Of a DNA stretch of 8,284 nucleotides, positions 1-6,576 are shown piece after piece; the stretch's first letter is position 1, and each line of letters starts with the position of its first letter. The notes under the pieces were generated by a model. That model made no database searches, was not told the origin of the DNA, and was given only the letters and a program-made list of their open reading frames with translations. The translations under genes were made by a program, and so were the position numbers. The stretch comes from Methanosarcinales archaeon. Its GTDB lineage: Archaea > Halobacteriota > Methanosarcinia > Methanosarcinales > Methanogasteraceae. The stretch is from positions 1-8,284 of the forward strand of contig DTYY01000244.1 of the NCBI GenBank assembly GCA_012961645.1, in the 5' to 3' direction.

Positions 1-22
1 ATATTAATTTTAAATATATTTG
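1..22. other. AT-rich tract at the left edge, possible promoter box
   Basis: The first 22 bases are almost all A and T and contain TTTAAATATA on the plus strand and AAATATATTT on the minus strand, both close to an archaeal TATA box. The tract lies downstream of the cobT-like gene on its strand, so it could serve a following minus-strand gene outside the window. No plus-strand gene of convincing quality begins behind it. The remaining bases up to the cobT stop show no clear terminator hairpin or T tract. Confidence 0.2.
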
Positions 23-108
23 GAAGTGATGATGTGTGTGGGATTGCGACGGTTGAGCCGCCTGCGAAAATCGGTGTTTATACGTTCAATGACTCCGACA
101 CCGCTCGT

Positions 109-1236
109 TCATACCCGCAGAATCGCAGATGGTTTCTGATCAAGTCGTGTTCCATCTTCCCTCATCAACTCCTCATACACCATCTCAACCGTGCCAAGCA
201 TCGTCTTCTGATCGATGCCGAGCATGCCGGCGGTATACATCGCACCACCGGCGCCAACACCCTCCTTGACCTCGCCTGCCTCGTATTTACGCAAGCCCGA
301 GAGACGCGAATCCGCAAATCCAGGATCTACAACATGGATGCGGCAGCCGAGATCACGGATCACCGCCTCAAAATCGATCGATCGGTCCTGATACACGTAC
401 TTCGTGGTTGCGATCGAGATTCTTTTCATATCCAGACCCAGATGTTTCATTATCGCGAAGACCGCGACCATCTGGGTGCCGCCCGCAAGAATGATGTCGC
501 AATCACGCGAGCCTGTACCGGCGCTGGTAACCACGTCCACCACGCCCGCAACCACGCCTGCTACCGCAGGCATCATCGGATCGCCGAGTGCTGCTATGGC
601 GCGCATAGGGTTTTCGCATGCCTCGCTCACGGTGATACCCGATGCGCTTATACCCTTTCTCACAACATCACGCTTGATTTCGAGCGGGTTTTCCGAAAAA
701 CTGCTGCTGACTCCGTAATCGTATCCAAGTGCTGTCAGCACACCGAGAGCCGTGGTTGTGCCGCCAGGAATACTCTCGCCTATTATGATAAAATCTGATA
801 GCTTTCCAAACTGCGAGCCGATCTGGCAAGCGCTCGAATAGATCGCACCTGGGCGTGACACAGCATCACCATGCCTGATATCGTGCCCAGGCTCGGCACC
901 GAGGTCGATTGCCGGGACATCAGGCACGATCCTCAGTCCGGCATTGATGAAGAAATATGGCATGCCGGTCAGCTGCAGTGCAGCGCGAGTCATGACCGCT
1001 GGTGTTGGCGCACCCCCCTTCTTCATCGGCATCTCTGGCGTGCTGCGGGGGCTGCCATACGCCACAATCTCGGCATCGGCTGCCGGCGTGTATTCGTTGA
1101 GTACGGTGGTTGCGCCAGCCGCCGAAATGTTTGGAATCCGGCATGTATCAGTATTTGACAAAACACACAGAAAAATGGGATCTGAAAGATGGCTTTCCGA
1201 AGTTTTGGCTGGCGTAATCCAGTTACTATGTGGCAT
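109..1236 (-). CDS. cobT: CobT-like nicotinate-nucleotide phosphoribosyltransferase, archaeal type
   Basis: This 375-aa protein reads as the archaeal/cyanobacterial CobT-like family (TIGR00303, formerly UPF0284). The family is assigned to lower-ligand activation in cobamide (B12) synthesis, moving phosphoribose from nicotinate mononucleotide to a base such as dimethylbenzimidazole; it is cytosolic. Visible landmarks from the ATG at 1236 are SNTDTCRIPNISAAG near residues 27-41, YTPAADAEIVAYG at 49-61, AEPGHDI at 114-120, a glycine-rich GESIPGGTTTALG at 153-165 resembling the CobT nucleotide-binding loop, and EGVGAGG at 325-331. The reading frame stays open to a TTG at 1323, but the extra 29 residues (RRCGRCETNRDNNG) look unlike the family, whose N-terminus normally lies just before the SNTD segment, so I chose 1236. 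No good SD precedes 1236; the strong GGAGGTG at 1280-1286 feeds an out-of-frame ATG. It lies 358 nt downstream of rfcL on the same strand. Family confidence is high; start confidence is moderate. Confidence 0.9.
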   Translation of the reverse strand: MPHSNWITPAKTSESHLSDPIFLCVLSNTDTCRIPNISAAGATTVLNEYTPAADAEIVAYGSPRSTPEMPMKKGGAPTPAVMTRAALQLTGMPYFFINAGLRIVPDVPAIDLGAEPGHDIRHGDAVSRPGAIYSSACQIGSQFGKLSDFIIIGESIPGGTTTALGVLTALGYDYGVSSSFSENPLEIKRDVVRKGISASGITVSEACENPMRAIAALGDPMMPAVAGVVAGVVDVVTSAGTGSRDCDIILAGGTQMVAVFAIMKHLGLDMKRISIATTKYVYQDRSIDFEAVIRDLGCRIHVVDPGFADSRLSGLRKYEAGEVKEGVGAGGAMYTAGMLGIDQKTMLGTVEMVYEELMREDGTRLDQKPSAILRV

Positions 1237-1252
1237 TGGAATCGTTCCGTTG

Positions 1253-1286
1253 TTATCTCTGTTTGTTTCGCATCTGCCGCACCTCC
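1253..1286 (-). promoter_or_regulatory. 7-nt Shine-Dalgarno plus six-codon mini-ORF in the cobT leader
   Basis: On the minus strand GGAGGTG (1286-1280) matches the archaeal anti-SD over seven bases and is followed, after six bases, by ATG at 1273-1271. That ATG opens only MRNKQR and then TAA (1255-1253), ending 16 nt before the cobT ATG at 1236 in a different frame. It is either a leader ORF coupled to cobT translation, or the original cobT start separated from the body by a one-base indel or sequencing error. The SD match itself is direct; the role is inference. Confidence 0.4.
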
Positions 1287-1320
1287 GGACAGAAACAGAA
1301 ATATTCTTCGACTGGTTCAA

Positions 1321-1332
1321 CAAATATTTAAC
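1321..1332 (-). promoter_or_regulatory. TATA-like box upstream of cobT
   Basis: The minus strand reads GTTAAATATTTG here, close to the archaeal TATA consensus. Transcription about 25 nt downstream would begin near 1300 and give a leader of about 60 nt that contains the GGAGGTG site and mini-ORF. If this is the promoter, the TTG at 1323 cannot be the translation start, which supports the shorter cobT. No BRE is obvious. Confidence 0.3.
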
Positions 1333-1594
1333 GGACAGCCACCCTAGAAATTATTCAGGTTTTTTATGCGGCAGTTGCTCGGGGACTTGCACCATATCCC
1401 CATTCGGAATCCTGAAGCGCCATCTCGGCAGCGCCTATTTTGATTACTCTTATTCCTGCCTCACAACCCAATCTTTGTCACTACACATGTTCAGAGTCTG
1501 TTTTACACTCTACTCAGACGCCGACTGATCGCAGAGTAACGACCCTCCACAGGATATCTGCAGCCGAATGGTTCCCGTTTCTTTGAAACTTGAT
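1324..1594. other. Non-coding stretch between rfcL and cobT with RNA-like structure
   Basis: No credible gene was found on either strand across this 271-nt stretch. Just after the rfcL stop is a small perfect inverted repeat, GTTTC-TTT-GAAAC (1577-1589), without a T tract, so a weak terminator at best. On the minus strand 1435-1416 can fold into a short GC hairpin (GCC-GAGAT-GGC plus flanking GC pairs), and 1401-1380 can pair GGGGA with TCCCC around a loop. Positions 1393-1383 read GGTGCAAGTCC and 1378-1372 read GCAACTG. Both resemble conserved parts of the cobalamin riboswitch core, but other parts of that RNA are missing. Confidence 0.4.
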
Positions 1595-3046
1595 TCAAAA
1601 ATCGAACAACGATGTTTGCGACTTCTTTTCGGGTATTTTCTCGGATTTTTTCGCTGGTTTCCCTTTTTTAACCTGTTTTTCTTGCTCCCCTTTCTTTTCT
1701 GGCTCTACCTTCTCCACCTTCGCACGAGACTCAGATCCACCGAAGATCTCAACCTTTTCTGGAGCCACATCCTCGACCATGTCCTTTGCTTCCTGGTGAA
1801 TCGTTTTCACCTTCTTTGTATCCTTCTTGCTGCCGATTATGTATGCGATTTCAGTGGTATCGAGATTCATCCATGCCGTGAGACGTACTGCATAATCGCG
1901 GTCCGCAGACAGCATCTTGACGAAAGGGAGGAGATTTAAGCGTGCATATCTCTGAGAAGTCTGGCACTGCACGCCGATCTTCTCTGATATCCCGTCCCGT
2001 ACCTGCCGGCTCGTTCTGGTGCTCCTGAGCATACGCCACTTCGATGGTGGCATGAACCGTGCGCCAGGATACTCGCGGGATTTCGAGACCGTGACGCCTG
2101 AGGTCATCATCGCGCCCGCATACCGCCACATCCGGTAGTTCTGGCGTAGATGTACCCTGCCGAGAAAGACATCAGCCCTGGATAGTGCGCGCATCGCACT
2201 CGTGACGTCCTCGCCGCGATACTGGGCAGGCAGGTTCTCGTCGATCCACTGGATAAGGTCATCAGGGGTCTCATCTATGCCGTATGTTGCGTTTATCGCC
2301 TCTTTGATGTCATTTCCTCTGAATATCTTCTTTAATACATCAAATATCGTATCCCTTGAATCTCGTGGCGATACGACCACGCCCTCGAGGTATAGTTCGT
2401 CCTTCCCCTGCGCTACTGCCTGCAGGTCGTTGATTGCGCTCCTGACATCGCCGTGCGCATTCTCTGCGATTTTCAAAAGAGCCTCAGGGTCGCAAACGAT
2501 CCCCTCGTTGTGGCATATCTTCTTCAGCATTTGTGCTATCGACCTGCTCTGCAGAGAACGAAACGCTATCGCCATGCACAAATTCTTGATGCTCTGGGAA
2601 ACCCCGTACAGGTCGTTTGCCGTCAGAAGGATCGGCTGTGATGTCTCTTTGATGATTCTGGCAAGCGCCTGTGCCCCACCCCGATCGGCGTTGCCATGGA
2701 TGTTGTCTGCCTCATCGAGTATGATCAAACGGATGCCGCCGCTCAGTGATGCCGTTTCCGATGCAAGCCCTGCGACCTGCTTGATCGCACTCGCTGTCCG
2801 CTGGTCGCTCGCATTAAGTTCGATGACATCCCAGTCAAAATCATGCGCAAGCGCATGGGCGGCTGTCGTTTTGCCGATGCCGGGTTTTCCGTGCAGTATC
2901 ACTGCTCTCTGATCAGGTACACCGTGCTGCCAATGCAGAGCCCACGCGCGAAGTTCGCTCACAGGTTTGCTGTTGCCCACGATCTCTGAAAGCGCCGCAG
3001 GTCTGTATTTCTCAGACCACTCGATCTTTGTCTCTGATACACTCAA
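1595..3046 (-). CDS. rfcL: Replication factor C large subunit (clamp loader)
   Basis: This 483-aa AAA+ ATPase is the large subunit of the archaeal clamp loader, which with RfcS opens PCNA and places it on primed DNA. Visible are the RFC-box start (EWSEKYRPAALSEIVGN, residues 9-25), Walker A GKPGIGKT (53-60), Walker B LIILDEAD (107-114), sensor-1 region TAND (142-145) and sensor 2 GDVRSAINDLQ (199-209). The helical collar domain follows to about 410. The tail (~410-476) is rich in Lys and Glu and ends QTSLFDF (477-483), a canonical PCNA-interacting peptide (Q, L, F at positions 1, 4, 7). The size is normal for archaeal RfcL. The start is TTG at 3046 with TGAGGGG about 10 nt upstream; no in-frame ATG lies nearby and the next residues match the family N-terminus. 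The gene follows the 1120-aa gene by 135 nt on the same strand. Confidence 0.95.
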   Translation of the reverse strand: MSVSETKIEWSEKYRPAALSEIVGNSKPVSELRAWALHWQHGVPDQRAVILHGKPGIGKTTAAHALAHDFDWDVIELNASDQRTASAIKQVAGLASETASLSGGIRLIILDEADNIHGNADRGGAQALARIIKETSQPILLTANDLYGVSQSIKNLCMAIAFRSLQSRSIAQMLKKICHNEGIVCDPEALLKIAENAHGDVRSAINDLQAVAQGKDELYLEGVVVSPRDSRDTIFDVLKKIFRGNDIKEAINATYGIDETPDDLIQWIDENLPAQYRGEDVTSAMRALSRADVFLGRVHLRQNYRMWRYAGAMMTSGVTVSKSREYPGARFMPPSKWRMLRSTRTSRQVRDGISEKIGVQCQTSQRYARLNLLPFVKMLSADRDYAVRLTAWMNLDTTEIAYIIGSKKDTKKVKTIHQEAKDMVEDVAPEKVEIFGGSESRAKVEKVEPEKKGEQEKQVKKGKPAKKSEKIPEKKSQTSLFDF

Positions 3047-3143
3047 TCGAATAACCCCTCACAAGCGTTTTTTCAGGCGAACAACACCCAGGATAATGGT
3101 CGTATTGCCAAGGTACCCTTGCGCCTTCGCCGTTGTTGTTCAT
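3012..3143 (-). CDS. Possible 43-aa small ORF overlapping the rfcL start
   Basis: An ATG at 3143 follows AGGTGGAT at a good SD distance (seven bases from AGGTG) and opens a 43-codon frame that ends inside rfcL, overlapping it by 35 nt in another frame. The product (MNNNGEGARVPWQYDHYPGC at the N-terminus) has a Cys-Cys pair and a basic C-terminus and resembles nothing I recognise. Its SD is better than that of rfcL, so translation here could couple to rfcL. It could equally be chance. No function is assigned. Confidence 0.22.
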   Translation of the reverse strand: MNNNGEGARVPWQYDHYPGCCSPEKTLVRGYSIECIRDKDRVV

Positions 3144-3181
3144 ATCAATCCACCTTCCCGGACAAACAAACCGCTTGCCAC

Positions 3182-6100
3182 TTACAGACTGATTGTTCCC
3201 GCCGCAGCATGCAGGATCATGAGTGCATCCAGTGATGTGATCTCGCCATCGTCGTTTACGTCTGCAGCGGCAAGCATTGCGGCATCGAACGGGCGGCTGC
3301 CGGCTGCTATTTGCAAGCATATCAATGCGTCTGCGGGAGTAATCTCGCTATCACAGTTCAGATCGCCTTTTATTGTACTCACAATCAAATTCTTCATCTC
3401 TGTATCGGTTGCACCAGCGTTATCCACCACAGCCAGAGTTACAGTGTAGTTTCCTCCAAAAATATATGGATGTGTTACCATCTTTCCTGTTGCATTCGTC
3501 CCGTCCCCAAAGTCCCATTCGTACTCCTTGATAAAATCACCATCATCCGGGTCATACGAAGAAGATGCATTGAATGTCACCTCTTCACCCGCAAGTGGGT
3601 TTCCTGGTGAATAGGTGAAATTAGCAATCGGCGCTTTATTCGGCGACTCTACTGTTACATACCCTATGTCCTGTGTTGACCACAGACCACCATCATCTTT
3701 CACCCCGAAAAAGATCGTGTGAGTTCCAGGCGAAAGCTCTGACGCCGGCATATCAAAATCCTTTTGATCGCTCAGGATGCCATCAATAAAAGACCTCCAC
3801 TGATACGCAACCACAAAACCATCCTCGTCAGTTCCGTTACCTCTGAATTCTATAATGTCCTCTCCCTGCAATGCCGTGTCAGGCGTGATTGAACCGATAG
3901 ATGCAGTGGGTGGCAGTGAGCCAAAACAATATATTTTTCCATAAGTAATTTCACCTTCGATACCAACAAAGACCTTGCCTTCTGCTACCGCCGGTGACGT
4001 GCACCATTCCAATTCTCCAAATCCATAACTCCATATCTCAGTTCCAGTATCTTCATCCAGGCAATATATTTTACCACTACCAACAAAGACCCTGCCATCC
4101 GCTACTGCCGGTGTTAAAGATGTCCCATACCCTTCAATTGTATAATTCCATATAAATGCTCCGGTATCTTCGTTCAGGCAATAGATTTTGCCACTGGAAC
4201 CAACAAAGATCCTACCATCTGCTACCGCCGTAGATGAGTCCACATAACCTCCAATGGTATAACTCCAGATCTTAGCTCCATTATCTGCATTGAGGCAGTA
4301 GACTTTGCCATCAGAAGAACCAACAAAGACCCTGCCATCCACCACTACCGGTGAAGAACTCACCCAACTTCCAGTTGTATAACTCCATATAAATGCCCCG
4401 GTATCTGCATTCAGGCAATAGATTTTATGATCAGAAGAGCCAAAAAAGACCTTACCATCCGCTACCGCCGGTGAAGACACACTATCTGCAGTCACGTGAG
4501 TCCAGATCTCATCTCCATCATCTCCGTCCAGGCAATAGATTCCACCATCGTATGCATGGGCATAATTGTCATATTCATAACTGCCAAAAAAGACCTTTCC
4601 ATCTGCTACTGCCGGTGAAGTAACACTCCAATATCCAGTCGTATAAGTCCATCTCTCAGTCCCATCATCCTCATACAGGCAATAGAATTTCTTAGCAGAA
4701 CCAACAAAGACCTTGTCATCCACCACCGCCGGTGTAGAAGCCACGGCACCTCCGGTTGTATAACTCCATATCTCAGTTCCGTTATCTCCGTCCAGGCAAT
4801 AGATCTTGCGATCCTCGGAGCCAGCAAAGACCTTTCCATACACTACCGCTGGGGAAGAGAACACCCGATCTCCGGTCGTGTAGTTCCATAGTGTATTGTT
4901 GTTATCAGGTGCAGAAGAGTATGAATACCCTGTATGCCTCGCATCATGTCCAAACATTCTCCAGTAATCGGGCATCACGTGTATATTATTCCAGATCGTT
5001 CCAAGGTTTTCGTCTTCTGCTATCACGTAATCATCGTACGTATCAGTGATCTCCTCAGGTAGAGTCGCAGTGAATATCATATCAGAATCTTCGTCTGTTA
5101 ATTCCACATCCCTATAACTGCCTCCGACCTTTACATGAGCCGTTACATTCAACACTTGCTCATTATCAGAAACGCTCACCCGTATCGTCTTCATATCCCT
5201 GGTGTAGCCTGCCCAGTGTATCTCAGGAGGTTCGATATCTGGAGCCCGCACCACCATCGTCCATCCCTGCTTGAGTGTGATGTTGAGCAGGTCATATATC
5301 GTCCACTCGGGGCCCAATTCCTCTACCACTTCTTCGTAGGTATCGTGATAAAAGCTGAATCTCCACTCCTCAACCTTCACCCCTCCAATGTATACGCCGT
5401 CATCTCTTTCCTCCATGCCCACCATCCAATCCATGGCATCCCCCAGGCTTATGTTCATGATGTATGTCTCCCAGGGGGGACCGGGCAGGTATCTTATACC
5501 AGACCAGACACGGTAATCCTTCACATCCCCTCTTCCAAAATCAAATATGATCCTCGCACTCACCTCATCAATATCACTAATGTATGGCGCCCAATCCCTG
5601 TACTCTTTACCCCATGGCACTTCGGTGATTATTTCGATCATCTCTACGGAAATTGGTGCGCCAAGCTCGATCGATTTCAGTTCGTCCAGGGTCACAACAA
5701 TTTCATTTCCGTCTTTGTCGCTATCAATGACAATAGCATCAACAGGTGGCTCCGGGAAACACTCTCCAGGCTCTACCAATCCAGCAATTGGCGTTTCTCC
5801 GGTCCAGACGGTATCAATAACTTTATCTCCTACCTTCACATTGAACGTCAATCTGACATTCTGCGCCTGGTCTGTGCCGGCATTCCTTATCCTGACGTGA
5901 AACTTCAGCTTTGCCGCCTCATCGGAATTAACAGCGGTTGCCTTGCTCCACTCCTCGCTGCTAAAGCCAGAGGTACTCTTACTGGCGCTTACACTTGCTT
6001 CCACGGTCACAGAAGTGTGCCCGGTCACACTGACACCATCAGGAAAACCGACCTGAGTTTCAACGCCAGTTTCAACAGCCACTCCTGCCGTCACCTCAGT

Positions 6101-6544
6101 CCCAAGTTCCCAACCACTGCCGGTTCCTTTTGTTGTCTCTGAAGATATCTCGGTCTTCGTTATAACATCTATTTTTTCAATATCAACTTTCAAATCAGGA
6201 TAAGAAGGAACTAAAGGGTGCTTTCCAGGTGCTTCTACGCGCGCGGGCATCTGTCCGCCAAAGTCTCCCAGATCCGAAGGAGAATGCCCGTCTATTTCCT
6301 GCCCATCGTCGTAAGGGTCCCTGTCTGTGCTTTCTGACCGGTTGTCAGTAACGTACATCTTCCCGTCTAAATCAGAGATATGTCCCGTATATTCCTCGTA
6401 GTCGTCTATCCCATCTTCGTCGTTATCCACGTCCGAACTCGCCACTGCTGATGGGATCATCGCAGAAACAAAGCTGATCATCAACACCGCGAAAACGATT
6501 GCTGCTGCCTTATTCCTGCTACTATTTTCTCTCTTGTTTTCCAT
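3182..6544 (-). CDS. Secreted PA-like pore-forming protein with PQQ propeller, PKD and dockerin
   Basis: The 1120-aa protein has a signal peptide (basic N-region, hydrophobic ~12-34, likely cut near AVAS, 33-36). Residues ~38-435 resemble binary-toxin B / anthrax protective antigen: calcium motif DNDEDGIDD (40-48), DRDPYDD (74-80), KHPLVPSYP (108-116), amphipathic beta-hairpin (149-188, turn PDG 168-170), EEWSKATAVNSDEAAKLK (197-214), SARIIF (329-334) and EEWRFSFYHD (392-401), which sits where PA has its pore phenylalanine clamp. An Ig-like segment (~436-520) follows, then eight PQQ-type propeller repeats (~550-876), an Ig/PKD-like domain (~879-966), PKD (~971-1056, WDFGDG at 1010-1015) and a type I dockerin (~1057-1120; calcium loops DLNCDSE from 1061 and DVNDDGE from 1095). 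PA14, the furin site and PA domain 4 are missing. There is no C-terminal membrane anchor, so retention probably relies on a cohesin partner. Many NxS/T sites suggest glycosylation. Homology is by-eye; the pore function is inference. It starts at ATG 6544 with a weak SD. Confidence 0.88.
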   Translation of the reverse strand: MENKRENSSRNKAAAIVFAVLMISFVSAMIPSAVASSDVDNDEDGIDDYEEYTGHISDLDGKMYVTDNRSESTDRDPYDDGQEIDGHSPSDLGDFGGQMPARVEAPGKHPLVPSYPDLKVDIEKIDVITKTEISSETTKGTGSGWELGTEVTAGVAVETGVETQVGFPDGVSVTGHTSVTVEASVSASKSTSGFSSEEWSKATAVNSDEAAKLKFHVRIRNAGTDQAQNVRLTFNVKVGDKVIDTVWTGETPIAGLVEPGECFPEPPVDAIVIDSDKDGNEIVVTLDELKSIELGAPISVEMIEIITEVPWGKEYRDWAPYISDIDEVSARIIFDFGRGDVKDYRVWSGIRYLPGPPWETYIMNISLGDAMDWMVGMEERDDGVYIGGVKVEEWRFSFYHDTYEEVVEELGPEWTIYDLLNITLKQGWTMVVRAPDIEPPEIHWAGYTRDMKTIRVSVSDNEQVLNVTAHVKVGGSYRDVELTDEDSDMIFTATLPEEITDTYDDYVIAEDENLGTIWNNIHVMPDYWRMFGHDARHTGYSYSSAPDNNNTLWNYTTGDRVFSSPAVVYGKVFAGSEDRKIYCLDGDNGTEIWSYTTGGAVASTPAVVDDKVFVGSAKKFYCLYEDDGTERWTYTTGYWSVTSPAVADGKVFFGSYEYDNYAHAYDGGIYCLDGDDGDEIWTHVTADSVSSPAVADGKVFFGSSDHKIYCLNADTGAFIWSYTTGSWVSSSPVVVDGRVFVGSSDGKVYCLNADNGAKIWSYTIGGYVDSSTAVADGRIFVGSSGKIYCLNEDTGAFIWNYTIEGYGTSLTPAVADGRVFVGSGKIYCLDEDTGTEIWSYGFGELEWCTSPAVAEGKVFVGIEGEITYGKIYCFGSLPPTASIGSITPDTALQGEDIIEFRGNGTDEDGFVVAYQWRSFIDGILSDQKDFDMPASELSPGTHTIFFGVKDDGGLWSTQDIGYVTVESPNKAPIANFTYSPGNPLAGEEVTFNASSSYDPDDGDFIKEYEWDFGDGTNATGKMVTHPYIFGGNYTVTLAVVDNAGATDTEMKNLIVSTIKGDLNCDSEITPADALICLQIAAGSRPFDAAMLAAADVNDDGEITSLDALMILHAAAGTISL
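3911..4897 (-). repeat. Eight tandem coding repeats (PQQ-type propeller blades)
   Basis: Within the 1120-aa gene, units of about 117-120 bp (up to ~147 bp where loops are inserted) recur eight times. Each encodes the pattern SPAVADGKVFVGS, then IYCL, then D.GTEIWSYTTG. Tryptophans fall at residues 553, 593, 632, 681, 720, 760, 799 and 838, and IYCL-type cysteines at 583, 622, 671, 710, 750, 789, 828 and 873. The count fits one eight-bladed propeller. The DNA of the units is similar enough (for example ACCAACAAAGACC recurs on the plus strand) to allow unequal recombination. The units are translated and are not a CRISPR array. Confidence 0.85.
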
Positions 6545-6576
6545 CTTCTCAAACTTCCCTTCTACTCCACCCAGAC

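Noticed and set aside
34..798. 254-codon plus-strand frame opposite cobT
   Set aside because: It lies wholly antisense to a clear CobT-like gene, its product is rich in His, Arg and Cys with no recognisable motif, and it is explained by the codon bias of the opposite strand.
1270..1292. TGTCCGGAGGTGCGGC as the B12 box of a cobalamin riboswitch
   Set aside because: It matches only the first half of the consensus; the invariant ACC is GTG here, and GGAGGTG is better explained as a Shine-Dalgarno site.
944..1528. 194-codon plus-strand frame crossing the cobT start and the intergenic stretch
   Set aside because: Its first half is the complement of cobT and the rest shows no motif; no SD precedes it.
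1577..1589. Terminator for rfcL
   Set aside because: The GTTTC-TTT-GAAAC hairpin is weak and is not followed by a T run on the transcribed strand; archaeal terminators usually show T runs.
2202..2912. 236-codon plus-strand frame opposite rfcL
   Set aside because: It mirrors the AAA+ core of rfcL; the Ser/Ala/Cys-rich product has no motif of its own.
3911..4897. Regular DNA repeats that could be read as a CRISPR-like array
   Set aside because: The period is about 117-120 bp, the units are translated in frame as propeller blades, and there are no unique spacers between identical short repeats.
5135..6142. 335-codon plus-strand frame opposite the PA-like region
   Set aside because: It is antisense to the strongly supported 1120-aa gene, has no family motif and has shadow-type composition.
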